A stretch of DNA of 64,000 nt. It comes from Embleya hyalina. GTDB lineage: Bacteria; Actinomycetota; Actinomycetes; Streptomycetales; Streptomycetaceae. The notes under the pieces were generated by a model, which made no database searches, was not told the DNA's origin, and saw only the letters and a list, made by a program, of their open reading frames with translations. Each line of letters begins with the position of its first letter. The first letter of the stretch is position 1. The translations under genes and the position numbers were made by a program. Below, in pieces: positions 29,892 through 39,817 of this stretch. The DNA lies in NCBI RefSeq assembly GCF_003967355.1, contig NZ_BIFH01000020.1, positions 272,978 through 336,977 of the forward strand, read 5' to 3'.

Positions 29892-31220
29892 TCACCGGTT
29901 CCGCTCGGTCGCGGAACCCCCCTCGGCGGGCTTCGCCGGGTGCTCCTCGCCCCGCTTGATCCGGCGCACCACGATGGTGCCGACCCGGTTGCGCCGCCCC
30001 GACGGACTCTCCGCGACCAGCCGCAGCCCCTCGACCACCGCCGTCGCGCCCGGGATCGGCACCCGGCCCAGCGCCTTGGCCAGCAGGCCGCCCACGGTCT
30101 CCACGTCCTCGTCGTCGAGTTCGAGCCCGAACAGCTCGCCCAACTCGTCCACGGGCAGCCGGGCGGTGACCCGGAACGCGCCGTCGGGCAGCGGCTCGAC
30201 CGGCGCGGTCTCGGTGTCGTACTCGTCGGTGATCTCGCCGACGATCTCCTCCAGGATGTCCTCGATGGTGACCAGGCCGGCGGTTCCGCCGTACTCGTCG
30301 ACCACCACGACCATGTGCGTGCGCTCGAACTGCATCTCGCGCAGCAGGTCGTCGGCCGGCTTGCTGTCCGGCACGAAGGTCGCGGGGCGCATGATCGAGT
30401 CGACGCTCTCCTTGGCCCAGCCCGGATCGCCCATCGTGCTGCGCCGGGCCAGGTCCTTGAGGAAGACGATGCCGACCACGTCGTCCTCGTTCTCGCCGAT
30501 CACCGGGATCCGCGAGTAGCCGCTGCGCAGCGCCAGCGACATCGCCTGCCGCAGCGTCTTGTGCCGCTCGATGAAGACCATGTCCGGGCGCGGCACCATC
30601 ACCTCGCGCACGATCGTGTCGCCCAGTTGCAGCACCGAGTGCAACATCTCGCGCTCGTCGTCCTCGATCAACGAGTCCTTCTCGGCGAGGTCCACGAACG
30701 CGCGCAGCTCCGCCTCGGAGGCGAACGGCCCCTCGCGGAAACCCTTGCCGGGGGTGAGCGCGTTGCCGAGCAGGATCAGCAGCTTCGGCAGCGGCCCGAG
30801 CACCCGCGCGAGCCCGAACAGCACGGGCGCACCGATCGTGGCCACCGTGACGGGGTGTTGCCGGCCGACGGTGCGCGGGGAGACTCCGACGGCGACGTAG
30901 GACACCACGACCATGATGCCGATGGTGACCAGTACGGCCTGCCAGGTCTCGTCGAAGTCGTCCACGCACACCACGGTGACCAGCACCGCCGCCGACAACT
31001 CGCACGCGACCCGCACGAGCAGGGCCAGGTTGAGGTACCGGGCGGGATCCTGAACCACCGTCAGCAGTCGCTTGGCGCCTCGGCGTTCGGCGCGGACCAG
31101 TTCCTCTGCGCGGACTCGCGAGATGCGCGAGAGGGCGGTCTCCAGGCACGCGAAGAGACCGGCCACCACGACCAGGACGATCGCGCCGACCACGAGGCGC
31201 ACCACGCTGTCAGCGGGCAC
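29892..31220 (-). CDS. CNNM/CorC-family membrane protein with CBS pair
   Basis: A 442-residue protein of the hemolysin/CorC group, candidate Mg2+/Co2+ transporters. The N-terminal CNNM domain has hydrophobic segments at about 5-25, 62-85, 93-113 and 125-150 with the motif FACLETALSRISRVRAEEL. Two CBS domains follow (about 200-325, with VMVPRPDMVFI and VVDEYGGTAGLVTIEDILEE), then a CorC_HlyC domain (about 345-425). It lies 51 bp after ybeY in the phoH-ybeY-corC-era order. Confidence 0.92.
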   Translation of the reverse strand: MPADSVVRLVVGAIVLVVVAGLFACLETALSRISRVRAEELVRAERRGAKRLLTVVQDPARYLNLALLVRVACELSAAVLVTVVCVDDFDETWQAVLVTIGIMVVVSYVAVGVSPRTVGRQHPVTVATIGAPVLFGLARVLGPLPKLLILLGNALTPGKGFREGPFASEAELRAFVDLAEKDSLIEDDEREMLHSVLQLGDTIVREVMVPRPDMVFIERHKTLRQAMSLALRSGYSRIPVIGENEDDVVGIVFLKDLARRSTMGDPGWAKESVDSIMRPATFVPDSKPADDLLREMQFERTHMVVVVDEYGGTAGLVTIEDILEEIVGEITDEYDTETAPVEPLPDGAFRVTARLPVDELGELFGLELDDEDVETVGGLLAKALGRVPIPGATAVVEGLRLVAESPSGRRNRVGTIVVRRIKRGEEHPAKPAEGGSATERNR

Positions 31221-31271
31221 TGCCGCCCCCGACGCGTGCTCGGCCGGGGGCGGGGATATCCCGTGGCCGGC

Positions 31272-31745
31272 TCATCCGCGGTCGTCCGCGGCGCGGCGGG
31301 CCTCCCGCCAGGATTCGAGCAGTTCCTTCTGCAGCGCGAACATCTCGCGCTCCTCGTCGGGCTCCGCGTGGTCGTAGCCGAGCAGGTGCAGCACGCCGTG
31401 CACGGTGAGCAGGTGCAGCTCGTCGTCCATGGTGTGGCCGGCCGCCGCACCCTGGCGCTCGGCGACGGTCGGGCACAGCACGACGTCGCCGAGCAGCCCC
31501 TGCGGGGGATCCTCGTCGGCCTTGCCCGGACGCAGCTCGTCCATCGGGAAGGACATCACGTCGGTCGGACCGGGCAGGTCCATCCATTGGATGTGCAGTT
31601 GCTCCATCGCGGGTTCGTCCACGATGACCACGGACAGTTCCGCCAGTGGATGGATGCGCATACGGTCCAGGGTCCATCGGGCGACGTCCACGATCGCGTG
31701 TTCGTCCACCCCCGTCCCGGACTCGTTGGCGATGTCGATGGACAT
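31272..31745 (-). CDS. ybeY: Endoribonuclease YbeY
   Basis: A 157-residue zinc metalloprotein acting in 16S rRNA 3' maturation and ribosome quality control. The signature [11 protein letters not shown] is at about 115-125, with the three zinc His. [10 protein letters not shown] is also family-typical. Starts 5 bp after the phoH stop, so translation is coupled. Confidence 0.97.
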   Translation of the reverse strand: MSIDIANESGTGVDEHAIVDVARWTLDRMRIHPLAELSVVIVDEPAMEQLHIQWMDLPGPTDVMSFPMDELRPGKADEDPPQGLLGDVVLCPTVAERQGAAAGHTMDDELHLLTVHGVLHLLGYDHAEPDEEREMFALQKELLESWREARRAADDRG

Positions 31746-31750
31746 GGCCC

Positions 31751-32920
31751 TCAGTTCACTTCCCGTTCCACTGTCTGCATGTTCACTGTGTGCTTGCCGC
31801 GGCCGTTCTTGTCGATCGGCCGCCGGCCGCGCGACCTGGGCACGTCACCGTTTCCGGAGCCGTCGCCGTTCGGCCGCCCGTCCGCCTCGACTTGGATGTC
31901 GTAGCGCGCGTACGCGTCCACGATCCGGCCGACGAGCTTGTGTCGGACCACATCATCGCTGGTGAGACTGCAGAACGCGATATCGTCCACGCCGCGCAGG
32001 ATCTCCTGCACCACCCGCAGCCCCGACTGGGTGCCGCCGGGCAGGTCGACCTGGGTGGTGTCCCCGGTGACCACCATGCGCGAGCCGAACCCGAGCCGGG
32101 TCAGGAACATCTTCATCTGCTCGGCCGAGGTGTTCTGCGCCTCGTCGAGAATGATGAACGCGTCGTTGAGCGTCCGGCCGCGCATGTAGGCGAGTGGGGC
32201 GACCTCGATGGTGCCCGCGGCCATCAGGCGTGGGATGGAGTCGGGGTCGATCATGTCGTGCAGCGCGTCGTAGAGCGGGCGCAGGTACGGGTCGATCTTC
32301 TCGTAGAGGGTGCCGGGCAGGAAGCCGAGGCGTTCGCCCGCCTCGACCGCGGGCCGGGTCAGGATGATCCGGGTGACCTGCTTGGACTGGAGGGCCTGGA
32401 CGGCCTTCGCCATCGCGAGGTAGGTCTTGCCGGTGCCCGCCGGGCCGAGTCCGAACACGATGGTGTGCTCGTCGATCGCGTCCACGTAGCTCTTCTGGTT
32501 GAGCGTCTTGGGACGGATCGTGCGGCCGCGGTTGGACAGGATGTTGAGGGTCATCACCTCGGCGGGACCGTGTCCGTCGTTCGAGCGGACCATCGCCACC
32601 GAGCGCTCCACGGCCTCCTCGTTGAGCGGCTGGCCGGTGCGGACGATGACCAGGAGTTCGTCGAAGAGCCGGCGGACGAGGGCGACCTCGGCCTCGTTGC
32701 CGGAGGCGGTGACCTCGTTGCCGCGGACGTGGATGTCGACCTCGGGGAAGCCCTGCTCGACCACTCGCAGGAACGAGTCGCCGGAACCGAGGAGCGCCAC
32801 CATCGGATGCTTGGCGGGGATCGTGATCTTCGCCTGGGCCTGCGCGGTCGGAGTTGCCCGGGAGTCGGCCCGCGGGGTGTTCTCGGAGCTCGCGCCTCGC
32901 GCGTTCGTCGTGGGAGCCAT
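31751..32920 (-). CDS. phoH: PhoH family protein (PhoH-like ATPase)
   Basis: A 389-residue ATPase. Walker A is [11 protein letters not shown] and Walker B is FIILDEAQN, with the PhoH-specific NQKSYVDAI and [18 protein letters not shown]. PhoH proteins are RNA-linked ATPases often fused or adjacent to YbeY, consistent with the 5-bp spacing here. The C-terminal 40 residues are Gly/Arg/Asn-rich. I chose the ATG at 32920 (AAGG upstream); a GTG at 32944 would add 8 residues. Confidence 0.93.
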   Translation of the reverse strand: MAPTTNARGASSENTPRADSRATPTAQAQAKITIPAKHPMVALLGSGDSFLRVVEQGFPEVDIHVRGNEVTASGNEAEVALVRRLFDELLVIVRTGQPLNEEAVERSVAMVRSNDGHGPAEVMTLNILSNRGRTIRPKTLNQKSYVDAIDEHTIVFGLGPAGTGKTYLAMAKAVQALQSKQVTRIILTRPAVEAGERLGFLPGTLYEKIDPYLRPLYDALHDMIDPDSIPRLMAAGTIEVAPLAYMRGRTLNDAFIILDEAQNTSAEQMKMFLTRLGFGSRMVVTGDTTQVDLPGGTQSGLRVVQEILRGVDDIAFCSLTSDDVVRHKLVGRIVDAYARYDIQVEADGRPNGDGSGNGDVPRSRGRRPIDKNGRGKHTVNMQTVEREVN

Positions 32921-33017
32921 GGGCGGCCTTGGCGGCCTGATCACGCCTCATTTCCGTGCTCGGGAAGCGGTTCGATGCTGCTCAATGGTAACTCTCCGGC
33001 CCCCGCGAACTTCGGGA

Positions 33018-33929
33018 TTATTCCGGCGCCGGCCGGCGGCGCGGGATCGTGATCCGGTCCAGGTCGTGGGCGGCGACGGTGTCCGGGAACACCTCGCGGG
33101 CCTGGTCCAGGAGCGGGCCCACGTCGGGGTAGCGCTGCGAGAAGTGGGTGAGCACCAGTTGCCGCGCGCCCGCCTCGGCCGCGATGGCCGCCGCCTCGCG
33201 GGCGGTGAGGTGGCCGACCTCGTACGCGAGCTCGGCGTCGGCGTCGGCGAAGGTGGACTCGCACACGAGCAGATCGACGTCCCGGGCCAGCTCGACCGCG
33301 GCCGCGCAGCGCCGGGTGTCCATCACGAAGGCGAACTTCTGCCCGGGACGGGGCACGCTCACCTGCTCCAGGGTCACCCCGCCGATCCGGCCCTCGCGCT
33401 GGAGTCGGCCCACGTCGGGCCCGGCCACGCCGTGCGCGGCGAGACGCTCGGGCAGTATCCGGCGGCCGTCCGGCTCGACCACGCGGTAGCCGTAGGACTC
33501 GACCGGGTGGGACAGGCGGCGTGCCTCCAGCGTGAACGGCCCGGCGGGGATGTGGACGTGCTCGCCCGCGAGCGGGTGCTCGATCGGCACGGCGGCCTCG
33601 TGGAAGGCGGTCGCGTGGTGCAGTCGGTCGAACCAGTGTTGCCCGCTGGCCGGGAAGTAGGCGGTCACCGGGTGCGGGACGCGGTCGAGCGAGAGCCGCT
33701 GGAGCACGCCGGGCAGGCCGAGGCAGTGGTCACCGTGGAAGTGCGTGACGCAGATCCGGGTGATGTCGTGCGCGGCCACGCCGGCGTGCAACATCTGGCG
33801 CTGGGTGCCCTCGCCCGGGTCGAACAGCAGCCCCTCGCCGTCCCAGCGCAGCAGGTAGCCGTTGTGGTTGCGCTGCCGCGTCGGGGCCTGGCTCGCGGTG
33901 CCGAGGACGACGAACTCCCTGGTGGACAC
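33018..33929 (-). CDS. rnz: Ribonuclease Z
   Basis: A 303-residue metallo-beta-lactamase-fold nuclease that trims tRNA 3' ends. The zinc motif HFHGDH is at 63-68 followed by [23 protein letters not shown] and [10 protein letters not shown] contribute the other ligands and match RNase Z. The start lies 6 bp after the HIT gene stop, so they are co-transcribed. Confidence 0.92.
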   Translation of the reverse strand: MSTREFVVLGTASQAPTRQRNHNGYLLRWDGEGLLFDPGEGTQRQMLHAGVAAHDITRICVTHFHGDHCLGLPGVLQRLSLDRVPHPVTAYFPASGQHWFDRLHHATAFHEAAVPIEHPLAGEHVHIPAGPFTLEARRLSHPVESYGYRVVEPDGRRILPERLAAHGVAGPDVGRLQREGRIGGVTLEQVSVPRPGQKFAFVMDTRRCAAAVELARDVDLLVCESTFADADAELAYEVGHLTAREAAAIAAEAGARQLVLTHFSQRYPDVGPLLDQAREVFPDTVAAHDLDRITIPRRRPAPE

Positions 33930-33935
33930 GTACGC

Positions 33936-34328
33936 CTAACCGGGAGGCCAGCTCAGCCCGCGGCCGCCGAGGAGGTGGGCGTGTACGTGGAAGACGGTCT
34001 GGCCGGCGCCGGCGCCGGTGTTGAAGACGATCCGGTAGCCCGAGTCGGCGATGTCCTCGGCGGTCGCGATCACGGCGGCCTCGGCCAGCAGCGCGCCGGC
34101 CAGCTCGGGGGCCTCGGCGCCCAGCTCGCCGGCGTTGGCGTAGTGCGCGCGCGGGATGACGAGGATGTGTGTGGGTGCCTGCGGGTTGATGTCGCGGAAG
34201 GCCACCACGTCCTTGGTCTCGTGGACGATCGTGGCCGGGACGTCGCCGGCGAGGATCTTGCAGAACAGGCAGTCGGCCTGGGGTTCCCCCGCAGCCATGG
34301 GTGCCTCCATCGGGTCCGTGTCGATCAC
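33936..34328 (-). CDS. HIT-family (Hint-like) nucleotide-binding protein
   Basis: A 130-residue histidine-triad protein, probably a nucleoside phosphoramidase. The triad HVHAH is at 114-118. The N-terminal LFCKILAGDVPA and FRDINPQAPTHILVIPR are characteristic. It lies 61 bp after rsmE and 6 bp before rnz. Met11 (MAAGEPQ) is an alternative start. Confidence 0.94.
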   Translation of the reverse strand: MIDTDPMEAPMAAGEPQADCLFCKILAGDVPATIVHETKDVVAFRDINPQAPTHILVIPRAHYANAGELGAEAPELAGALLAEAAVIATAEDIADSGYRIVFNTGAGAGQTVFHVHAHLLGGRGLSWPPG

Positions 34329-34389
34329 GAGCGGTCGTCCCCGATCGTAGTGGGGTGAACACCCCGCTCGCGCGGGCCGGCCGGGCGAC

Positions 34390-35136
34390 TCAGCTCCAGC
34401 GGCCGGCGTGGGCCAGGAGCACCGAGGCGGCCGAGACGCCTGCCGTGGAGGTGCGCAGCACGGTCGGGCCGAGTCGGTAGGCGGTCGCGCCGACGGCGGT
34501 GAACGCGGCCAGCTCGTCCGGGGTGATCCCGCCCTCGGGGCCGACCACCAGGACCAGGTCGCCCTCGCTCGGGATGGCGGCGGTCGCGATCGGCTCGGTC
34601 GCCGCCTCGTGCAGGACGCCCGCGAACGAGGCGGTCGCCAGCAGCGCGGTCACCTGCCGGGTGCTCATCGGCTCGGTGACCTCGGGCAGGTGCAGCCGAC
34701 GGGCCTGCTTGCCCGCCTCGCGCGCGGTGGCGCGCCACTTGGCCAGCGCCTTGGCCCCGCGCTCGCCCTTCCACTGGGTGATGCAGCGGGCGGCGGTCCA
34801 CGGCACGATCACGTCGACGCCGACCTCGGTCGTCGTCTCCACCGCCAGTTCGCCGCGATCGCCCTTGGGCAGCGCCTGGACCACCACGATCCGGGGCGCG
34901 GGAGCGGGTTCCTCGGTGCGTGAGTCGACGTCGATGTAGAGCGTGTCCTTGCCCTCGGTGCGGTTGACCGTGCCGTACACGGCCAGCCCGGCACCGTCGG
35001 CGAGGACGATCGGCTCACCGGCCGCCAGTCGGCGCACCGTGACGGCGTGCCGGCCCTCGGCTCCGTCCAGGACGACCTGCCGGCCGTGCCGGATCGTGTC
35101 GCCGGGGGCGAGGAAGACGGGGGCGCTCAAGCGCAT
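34390..35136 (-). CDS. rsmE: 16S rRNA (uracil-1498-N3)-methyltransferase
   Basis: A 248-residue SPOUT-class methyltransferase. The N-terminal PUA-like part begins RLSAPVFLAPGD and contains DGAEGRHAVTVRRL. The knot region contains LVVGPEGGITPDELAAF and LGPTVLRTSTAG, both diagnostic. The ATG lies inside the last codons of the upstream gene (10-nt overlap), so translation is coupled. Confidence 0.95.
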   Translation of the reverse strand: MRLSAPVFLAPGDTIRHGRQVVLDGAEGRHAVTVRRLAAGEPIVLADGAGLAVYGTVNRTEGKDTLYIDVDSRTEEPAPAPRIVVVQALPKGDRGELAVETTTEVGVDVIVPWTAARCITQWKGERGAKALAKWRATAREAGKQARRLHLPEVTEPMSTRQVTALLATASFAGVLHEAATEPIATAAIPSEGDLVLVVGPEGGITPDELAAFTAVGATAYRLGPTVLRTSTAGVSAASVLLAHAGRWS

Positions 35137-36197
35137 GCCTTTCGGGCTGCGGCCATCTCGTCGACGAGCCGGTGGATCACCTCGGCGGCCGGCTCCTCGC
35201 GGGCGAGGCGCCAGCCCTGACCGGCCCACAGGGCCAGGCCGTCGGCCTCGCCACGCGCGGCGGCGGCCTTGCGGATCGGCGCGACCAGGTGGTGGACGTA
35301 CGGGTAGACCCCGGGGGCCTCGGCCTCGTGGCGGGCGGCGAAGCCGTTGTACAGCCCCCGCGCCCAGCGGCCGGAGAAGGCGCGAGTGAGCACGCTGCGC
35401 TCGAAGGCGGGGTCGCCGAGCGCGGCCTTGTGCGCGGTCGAGGCGACGCTTTCCGGGCCGCGGAGGAAGGCGGTGCCCAGTTGGGCGGCGCTGGCCCCGG
35501 CGAGCCGGACGGCCTCGATCTGCCGGCCGGTCATCAGGCCGCCGGCGGCGATCAGCGGGAGGTCGGTCTCGGCGGCGATCAGGGTGAGCAGCGTGAGCAG
35601 GCCGTACGGGGCGGGGGCGGCGGGATTGTCGAAGCTGCCCTGGTGGCCGCCGGCCTCGCCGCCCTGGACGCACAGCGCGTCCACGCCGTGCGCGACGGCG
35701 AGCCGGGCCTCCTGGGGGGTGGTGACGGTGGCGACGGTAAGCGTCCCGGCCGCCCGCAGCGCGGCGACCGCCTCGATGTCGGGCAGGCCGAAGGTGAAGC
35801 TCACCACCGGGACGGGACGGGCCAGGAGGAGGTCGAGCTTGGCGTCCCAGTCGTCGCGCTCGACGCCCGGCGCGGGGGTGCCGACGGTGCCGCCGTACCG
35901 CGCGGCGGCCCGGGCCAGCGAGCGGGCGTAGCGCGCGGTGAGCTCGTCCTCGGCGCGGGTGGGCGGGGGCTGCGGCATGAACGCGTTGACCCCGAACGGC
36001 ACGTCGCCGAGCAGCGAACGCAGTTCCTCGATCTCGGCGCCCAACGCCGCGGCCGACCGATACCCGGCCGCGAGAAACCCGAGGCCGCCGGCACGCCCGA
36101 CCGCCGCCGCCAGCGCGGGCCCACTCGCACCGGCCATCGGCGCCTGCACGATCGGCAGTTCGGTCAGTCGGGTCGGATCGGCGTTCGTCGGCATCAT
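35127..36197 (-). CDS. Nitronate monooxygenase-like FMN enzyme
   Basis: A 356-residue TIM-barrel flavoprotein. VQAPMAGASGPALAAAVGRAGGLGFL begins the barrel; the phosphate-binding part carries QGGEAGGHQGSF and IAAGGLMTGRQI, and GTAFLRGPES follows. These match 2-nitropropane dioxygenase/nitronate monooxygenase family enzymes, which oxidise toxic propionate-3-nitronate; some family members are enoyl-ACP reductases (FabK), so the substrate is not certain. The two-Met start lies near GGGGAG. It overlaps rsmE by 10 nt. Confidence 0.85.
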   Translation of the reverse strand: MMPTNADPTRLTELPIVQAPMAGASGPALAAAVGRAGGLGFLAAGYRSAAALGAEIEELRSLLGDVPFGVNAFMPQPPPTRAEDELTARYARSLARAAARYGGTVGTPAPGVERDDWDAKLDLLLARPVPVVSFTFGLPDIEAVAALRAAGTLTVATVTTPQEARLAVAHGVDALCVQGGEAGGHQGSFDNPAAPAPYGLLTLLTLIAAETDLPLIAAGGLMTGRQIEAVRLAGASAAQLGTAFLRGPESVASTAHKAALGDPAFERSVLTRAFSGRWARGLYNGFAARHEAEAPGVYPYVHHLVAPIRKAAAARGEADGLALWAGQGWRLAREEPAAEVIHRLVDEMAAARKACA

Positions 36198-36729
36198 GCT
36201 CCCCGTTCCCTCGATCGACTGGGCACCCGTCACCCACCCAAGCCTAGGCCGCCCCCACGCCCTCGGGCCCGCGGCCCCGAACGTCCGCGGCGAGCGTCTT
36301 TCGAACGCCGGACGGGTCGGGCGTGGTCGCTTTCGGTGGCCGAAGCCGCGGTCCCGGAACGCCCGCGGCGAGCGTCCTCGCCCGCCGGAAGGGCCGGGTT
36401 CGGCCGTGCTCGGGGGATGAGGTCGCGGTCACGGGGATCCCACACCCCGGACGGGCCGACTTCGGTCGAGCCCGCGATCCGGGGCCGCCCGCGGTTTCCG
36501 GGAGTCGAGGCGAGTCCTCCCCCGCGCCGGGCGTGCCGGGACGGGTCACCCGCTCGAGGACACCACCGCAGGCTCGACCGCCGGACCCGCGCGAAGCCGG
36601 TCCGTCCGGCGTGCGACGACCGCCCGCCGCAGGCGAGCGGGGGCCGGCCGCCGGACGGCGACCGATGCCGGTCCGTGCGGCGTTCGAGGACGGTGCACCA
36701 CCGCCCCCACCCGCGCTCCCTCGCGCCCG
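36198..36729. repeat. Intergenic region with degenerate repeats between dnaJ and the NMO-like gene
   Basis: No gene is supported in 532 bp. The DNA contains imperfect copies of a GC-rich unit. GCGGCGAGCGTC occurs at about 36288-36299 and 36365-36376 inside ~57-bp similar stretches, and GCCGGTCCGT.CGGCGT occurs near 36596 and 36667. They resemble the short palindromic intergenic repeats common in Streptomyces. Confidence 0.5.
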
Positions 36730-37863
36730 CTACCGGCCGTTGAAGGCGTCCTTCAGGCGCGAGAACAGCCCCTGCTGCCCCGGCGTGAACTGCCCCGACG
36801 GGCGTTCCTCGCCGCGCAGCTTGGCCAGCCGGCGGAGCAGTTCCTCCTGCTCGGGGTCGAGCTTGCTCGGCGTCTGGACCTCGACGTGCACGACCAGGTC
36901 GCCTCGGCCGCCGCCGCGCAGGTGGGTGATGCCCCGCCCGTGCAGCGGGATCGACTGGCCCGACTGGGTACCCGGGCGGATGTCGATCTCCTCCGTGCCG
37001 TCCAGCGTCTGCAGCGGCACCTTCGTGCCGAGCGACGCCGCCGTCATCGGGATGGTGACCGTGCAGTGCAGGTCGTCGCCCCGCCGCTGGAAGGTGGCGT
37101 GCGCGACCTCGACGATCTCCACGTACAGATCGCCCGCCGGGCCGCCGCCGGGACCGACCTCGCCCTCGCCCGCGAGCTGGATCCGCGTACCGCTGTCCAC
37201 GCCCGCCGGGATCTTGACGGTGAGCGTGCGCCGCGCGCGGATGCGGCCGTCGCCCGCGCACTCGGGGCACGGGTGCGGGACCACGGTGCCGAAGCCCTGA
37301 CACTGCGGACACGGCCGCGACGTCATGACCTGGCCCAGGAACGACTTGGTGACCTGGCTGACCTCGCCCCGCCCGCGGCACATGTCGCAGGTCTGCGCCG
37401 TGGTGCCCGGGGCCGCGCCCTCGCCGTTGCACGTGTTGCACGTGACGGCGGTGTCCACCTGGATCTCCCGGGTGGTGCCGAACGCGGCCTCTTCGAGGGT
37501 GATCTCGATCCGGATCATCGCGTCCTGGCCGCGGCGCGTGCGCGAGCGCGGTCCGCGCTGGCTGGCCTGGCCGAAGAACGCGTCCATGATGTCGCTGAAC
37601 CCGAAGCCGGCCTGGCCGAAGCCACCACCGCCCCCGCCGCCCCCGGAGGACAGCGGGTCGCCGCCGAGGTCGTACATCTGACGCTTCTGCGGGTCCGAAA
37701 GGACCTCGTAGGCGTTGTTGATCTCCTTGAACCGGTCCTGCGTCTTCGGGTCCGGATTGACGTCCGGGTGCAGCTCCCGAGCGAGCCGGCGGAAGGCCTT
37801 CTTGATTTCCTCCGGGGTGGCGTCGCGCCGTACCCCGAGGACCTCGTAGTAATCGGTAGCCAA
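36730..37863 (-). CDS. dnaJ: Chaperone DnaJ
   Basis: A 377-residue type I DnaJ co-chaperone of DnaK. The J domain is at 1-65 with HPD at 32-34; a Gly-rich linker and GFSDIMDAFFG follow. Four CxxCxGxG zinc modules are visible (CNTCNGEG, CDMCRGRG, CPQCQGFG, CPECAGDG), then the client-binding C-terminal domains. The start is a TTG at 37863, two bases after the hrcA stop; the conserved ATDYYEVLG begins immediately after it. This is the hrcA-linked copy (DnaJ2 in Streptomyces usage). Confidence 0.95.
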   Translation of the reverse strand: MATDYYEVLGVRRDATPEEIKKAFRRLARELHPDVNPDPKTQDRFKEINNAYEVLSDPQKRQMYDLGGDPLSSGGGGGGGGFGQAGFGFSDIMDAFFGQASQRGPRSRTRRGQDAMIRIEITLEEAAFGTTREIQVDTAVTCNTCNGEGAAPGTTAQTCDMCRGRGEVSQVTKSFLGQVMTSRPCPQCQGFGTVVPHPCPECAGDGRIRARRTLTVKIPAGVDSGTRIQLAGEGEVGPGGGPAGDLYVEIVEVAHATFQRRGDDLHCTVTIPMTAASLGTKVPLQTLDGTEEIDIRPGTQSGQSIPLHGRGITHLRGGGRGDLVVHVEVQTPSKLDPEQEELLRRLAKLRGEERPSGQFTPGQQGLFSRLKDAFNGR

Positions 37864-37865
37864 CT

Positions 37866-38882
37866 CTACGACTCCGCGAGGATCTGTCCGACGTACCGTG
37901 CCACGGCGCGCACCGCTCCCATCGTTCCGGGGTAGTCCATCCGGGTCGGCCCGAGCACTCCGAGCTTCGCCAGTGTTTCCTGCCCACTGCCGTATCCGAC
38001 GGCGACCACCGAGGTCGCGGCCAGTCCTTCGTGCATGTTCTCGTGTCCGATCCGCACGACCATGCCCGGGTCGGTCGCCTCGCCCAACAACCGCAGCAAT
38101 ACGACGTGTTCCTCGAGTGCTTCCAGGACCGGGCGGATCGTGTTCGGGAAGTCCATGCCGAAACGGGTCAGGTTGGCCGTCCCGGCCAGGACGACCTTCT
38201 CTTCCTTGTGCTCGACCAGGGTGTCGAGCAGGGTGGCCAGGATGCCCGCCACGATCGGCCGTTCCTCGGCGGTGAACGGCTCGGCGAGATCCTGGACCAG
38301 CAACGGCACATCGGCGAACCGCTTGCCGGTGATGCGGCTGTTCAGCCGCGCCCGGACGTCGGCGAGCAGGTTCTCGCCGACCGGGCCCGGCGTGTCCATC
38401 ACCCGCTGCTCGACCCGGCCCGTGCTGGTGATCAGCACCAGCATGACCCGGGTGGGCGCCAGGGTGAGCAGCTCGACGTGCCGGATCGTCGAGCGGGTCA
38501 GCGAGGGGTATTGCACGACGGCGACCTGATGGGTCAGCTGCGCGAGCAGCCGGACCGTACGGCCGACCACGTCGTCCAGGTCGACCGCGCCGGCCAGGAA
38601 GGTCTGGATCGCCCGGCGCTCGGCGCCGGACAGCGGCTTGACGCCCGCGAGCCGGTCGACGAACAGCCGGTAGCCCTTGTCGGTGGGCACCCGGCCGGCG
38701 CTGGTGTGGGGCTGCGTGATGTAGCCCTCCTCCTCCAGCGCGGCCATGTCGTTGCGAATGGTGGCCGGGGAGACCCCGAGGTTGTGTCGGTCCGCGAGCG
38801 CCTTGGAGCCGACCGGCTCCTGGGTCGCCACGTAGTCCTGCACGATGGCGCGCAGCACGTCCTGTTTCCGATCGTCGAGCAT
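37866..38882 (-). CDS. hrcA: Heat-inducible transcription repressor HrcA
   Basis: A 338-residue repressor that binds CIRCE operators and controls class I heat-shock genes. The N-terminal winged helix ([35 protein letters not shown]) and [15 protein letters not shown] are diagnostic. ATG at 38882 follows GGGAGG by 8 nt and is preferred to the Met 10 codons upstream. A CIRCE element 70 bp upstream indicates autoregulation, with dnaJ transcribed from the same promoter. Confidence 0.97.
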   Translation of the reverse strand: MLDDRKQDVLRAIVQDYVATQEPVGSKALADRHNLGVSPATIRNDMAALEEEGYITQPHTSAGRVPTDKGYRLFVDRLAGVKPLSGAERRAIQTFLAGAVDLDDVVGRTVRLLAQLTHQVAVVQYPSLTRSTIRHVELLTLAPTRVMLVLITSTGRVEQRVMDTPGPVGENLLADVRARLNSRITGKRFADVPLLVQDLAEPFTAEERPIVAGILATLLDTLVEHKEEKVVLAGTANLTRFGMDFPNTIRPVLEALEEHVVLLRLLGEATDPGMVVRIGHENMHEGLAATSVVAVGYGSGQETLAKLGVLGPTRMDYPGTMGAVRAVARYVGQILAES

Positions 38883-38951
38883 GGTGCGCACCTCCCTGAC
38901 CCGTTCTTCCACCCGTTGCCGTGTCGCTTAGGCGGTGGTTCGTCCCACTGG

Positions 38952-38982
38952 TTGGCACTCCGTCCCGCCGAGTGCCAGTGTA
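38952..38982 (-). promoter_or_regulatory. CIRCE operator overlapping the hrcA -10 box
   Basis: TTGGCACTC (38952-38960), a 9-bp spacer and GAGTGCCAG (38970-38978) form a near-perfect CIRCE. On the minus strand the -10-like TACACT (38982-38977) overlaps one arm, so bound HrcA would block polymerase. Confidence 0.92.
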
Positions 38983-39032
38983 CGGGTCACCCGATCCGGA
39001 CCGTACCCCTGAGTCCGTGCCAAGGTTGACGC

Positions 39033-39788
39033 ATGCTACGCGCCGAACAGCCGAAACACGCCATGTGGGAGCCGATCGGGCCGGGCGTACTGCGTCGTCG
39101 GTTGCCCGGTCTCGAACTGAATGTGGCGGTCGTCACGGGGCGGGACGGGATCCTGCTCGTGGACACCGGTTCACACGACCACGAGGCCGCCGACATCCTG
39201 GCCTCGCTGGCCCGCGAACTGCCCGGGCACGGATTGCCCGACCGGGTGGTCGCGGTGGTGAACACACACGGTCACTTCGACCACTGCTACGGCAACGACG
39301 AGGTGCTGCGCGCCTTCCCCGACGCGGAGATCTGGGGACACGCGGACCTGCCGGAGTATCTGGAGCGGTGGGCCGAGGCCGGTCGGGCGAGCGGCGTCGC
39401 GCACGGGTTCGACCCGGAGCTGATGCGCGCGGCGCGGATCGTGCCGCCGACCCGCGCGGTGTCCGCGGGCGCGCCGGTGACGGTGGACCTGGGCGGGCGC
39501 GAGGTGGTGCTGTTCGCGCCCGGTCGCGGGCACACCGACCACGACGTGGTCGTCCACGTGCCGGACTGCGGCGTGCTGATCGCCGGGGACATGGTGGAGG
39601 AGAGCGGGCCGCCGGTCTTCGGCTCGGACGCGTTCGCCGCCGAGTGGAGCGATTCGCTGGCCCGGGTGCGGGCGTTGGACGCGAGTGTCTGGCTGCCCGG
39701 ACACGGCGCGGTGGTCGACGAGGAGTTCGTGATCCGGCAGAACCGTTGGCTGGCCGAGGTGGCCGCCGGGCGCGTCGTACCGGACTGA
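39033..39788 (+). CDS. MBL-fold metallo-hydrolase
   Basis: A 251-residue metallo-beta-lactamase-fold hydrolase. NTHGHFDHCYG (His79, His81, Asp83, His84) gives the first metal site; PGRGHTDHD and the late LPGHG supply further ligands. LLVDTGSHDHEAADI precedes it. The family includes glyoxalase-II-like and lactonase-type enzymes; the substrate is not apparent. No signal peptide. The Met at 39063 is an alternative start. It is followed after 29 bp by the DUF3097 gene. Confidence 0.85.
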   Translation: MLRAEQPKHAMWEPIGPGVLRRRLPGLELNVAVVTGRDGILLVDTGSHDHEAADILASLARELPGHGLPDRVVAVVNTHGHFDHCYGNDEVLRAFPDAEIWGHADLPEYLERWAEAGRASGVAHGFDPELMRAARIVPPTRAVSAGAPVTVDLGGREVVLFAPGRGHTDHDVVVHVPDCGVLIAGDMVEESGPPVFGSDAFAAEWSDSLARVRALDASVWLPGHGAVVDEEFVIRQNRWLAEVAAGRVVPD

Positions 39789-39817
39789 CGTACCGTCACC
39801 GGGCTAGCGTCGTGGTC

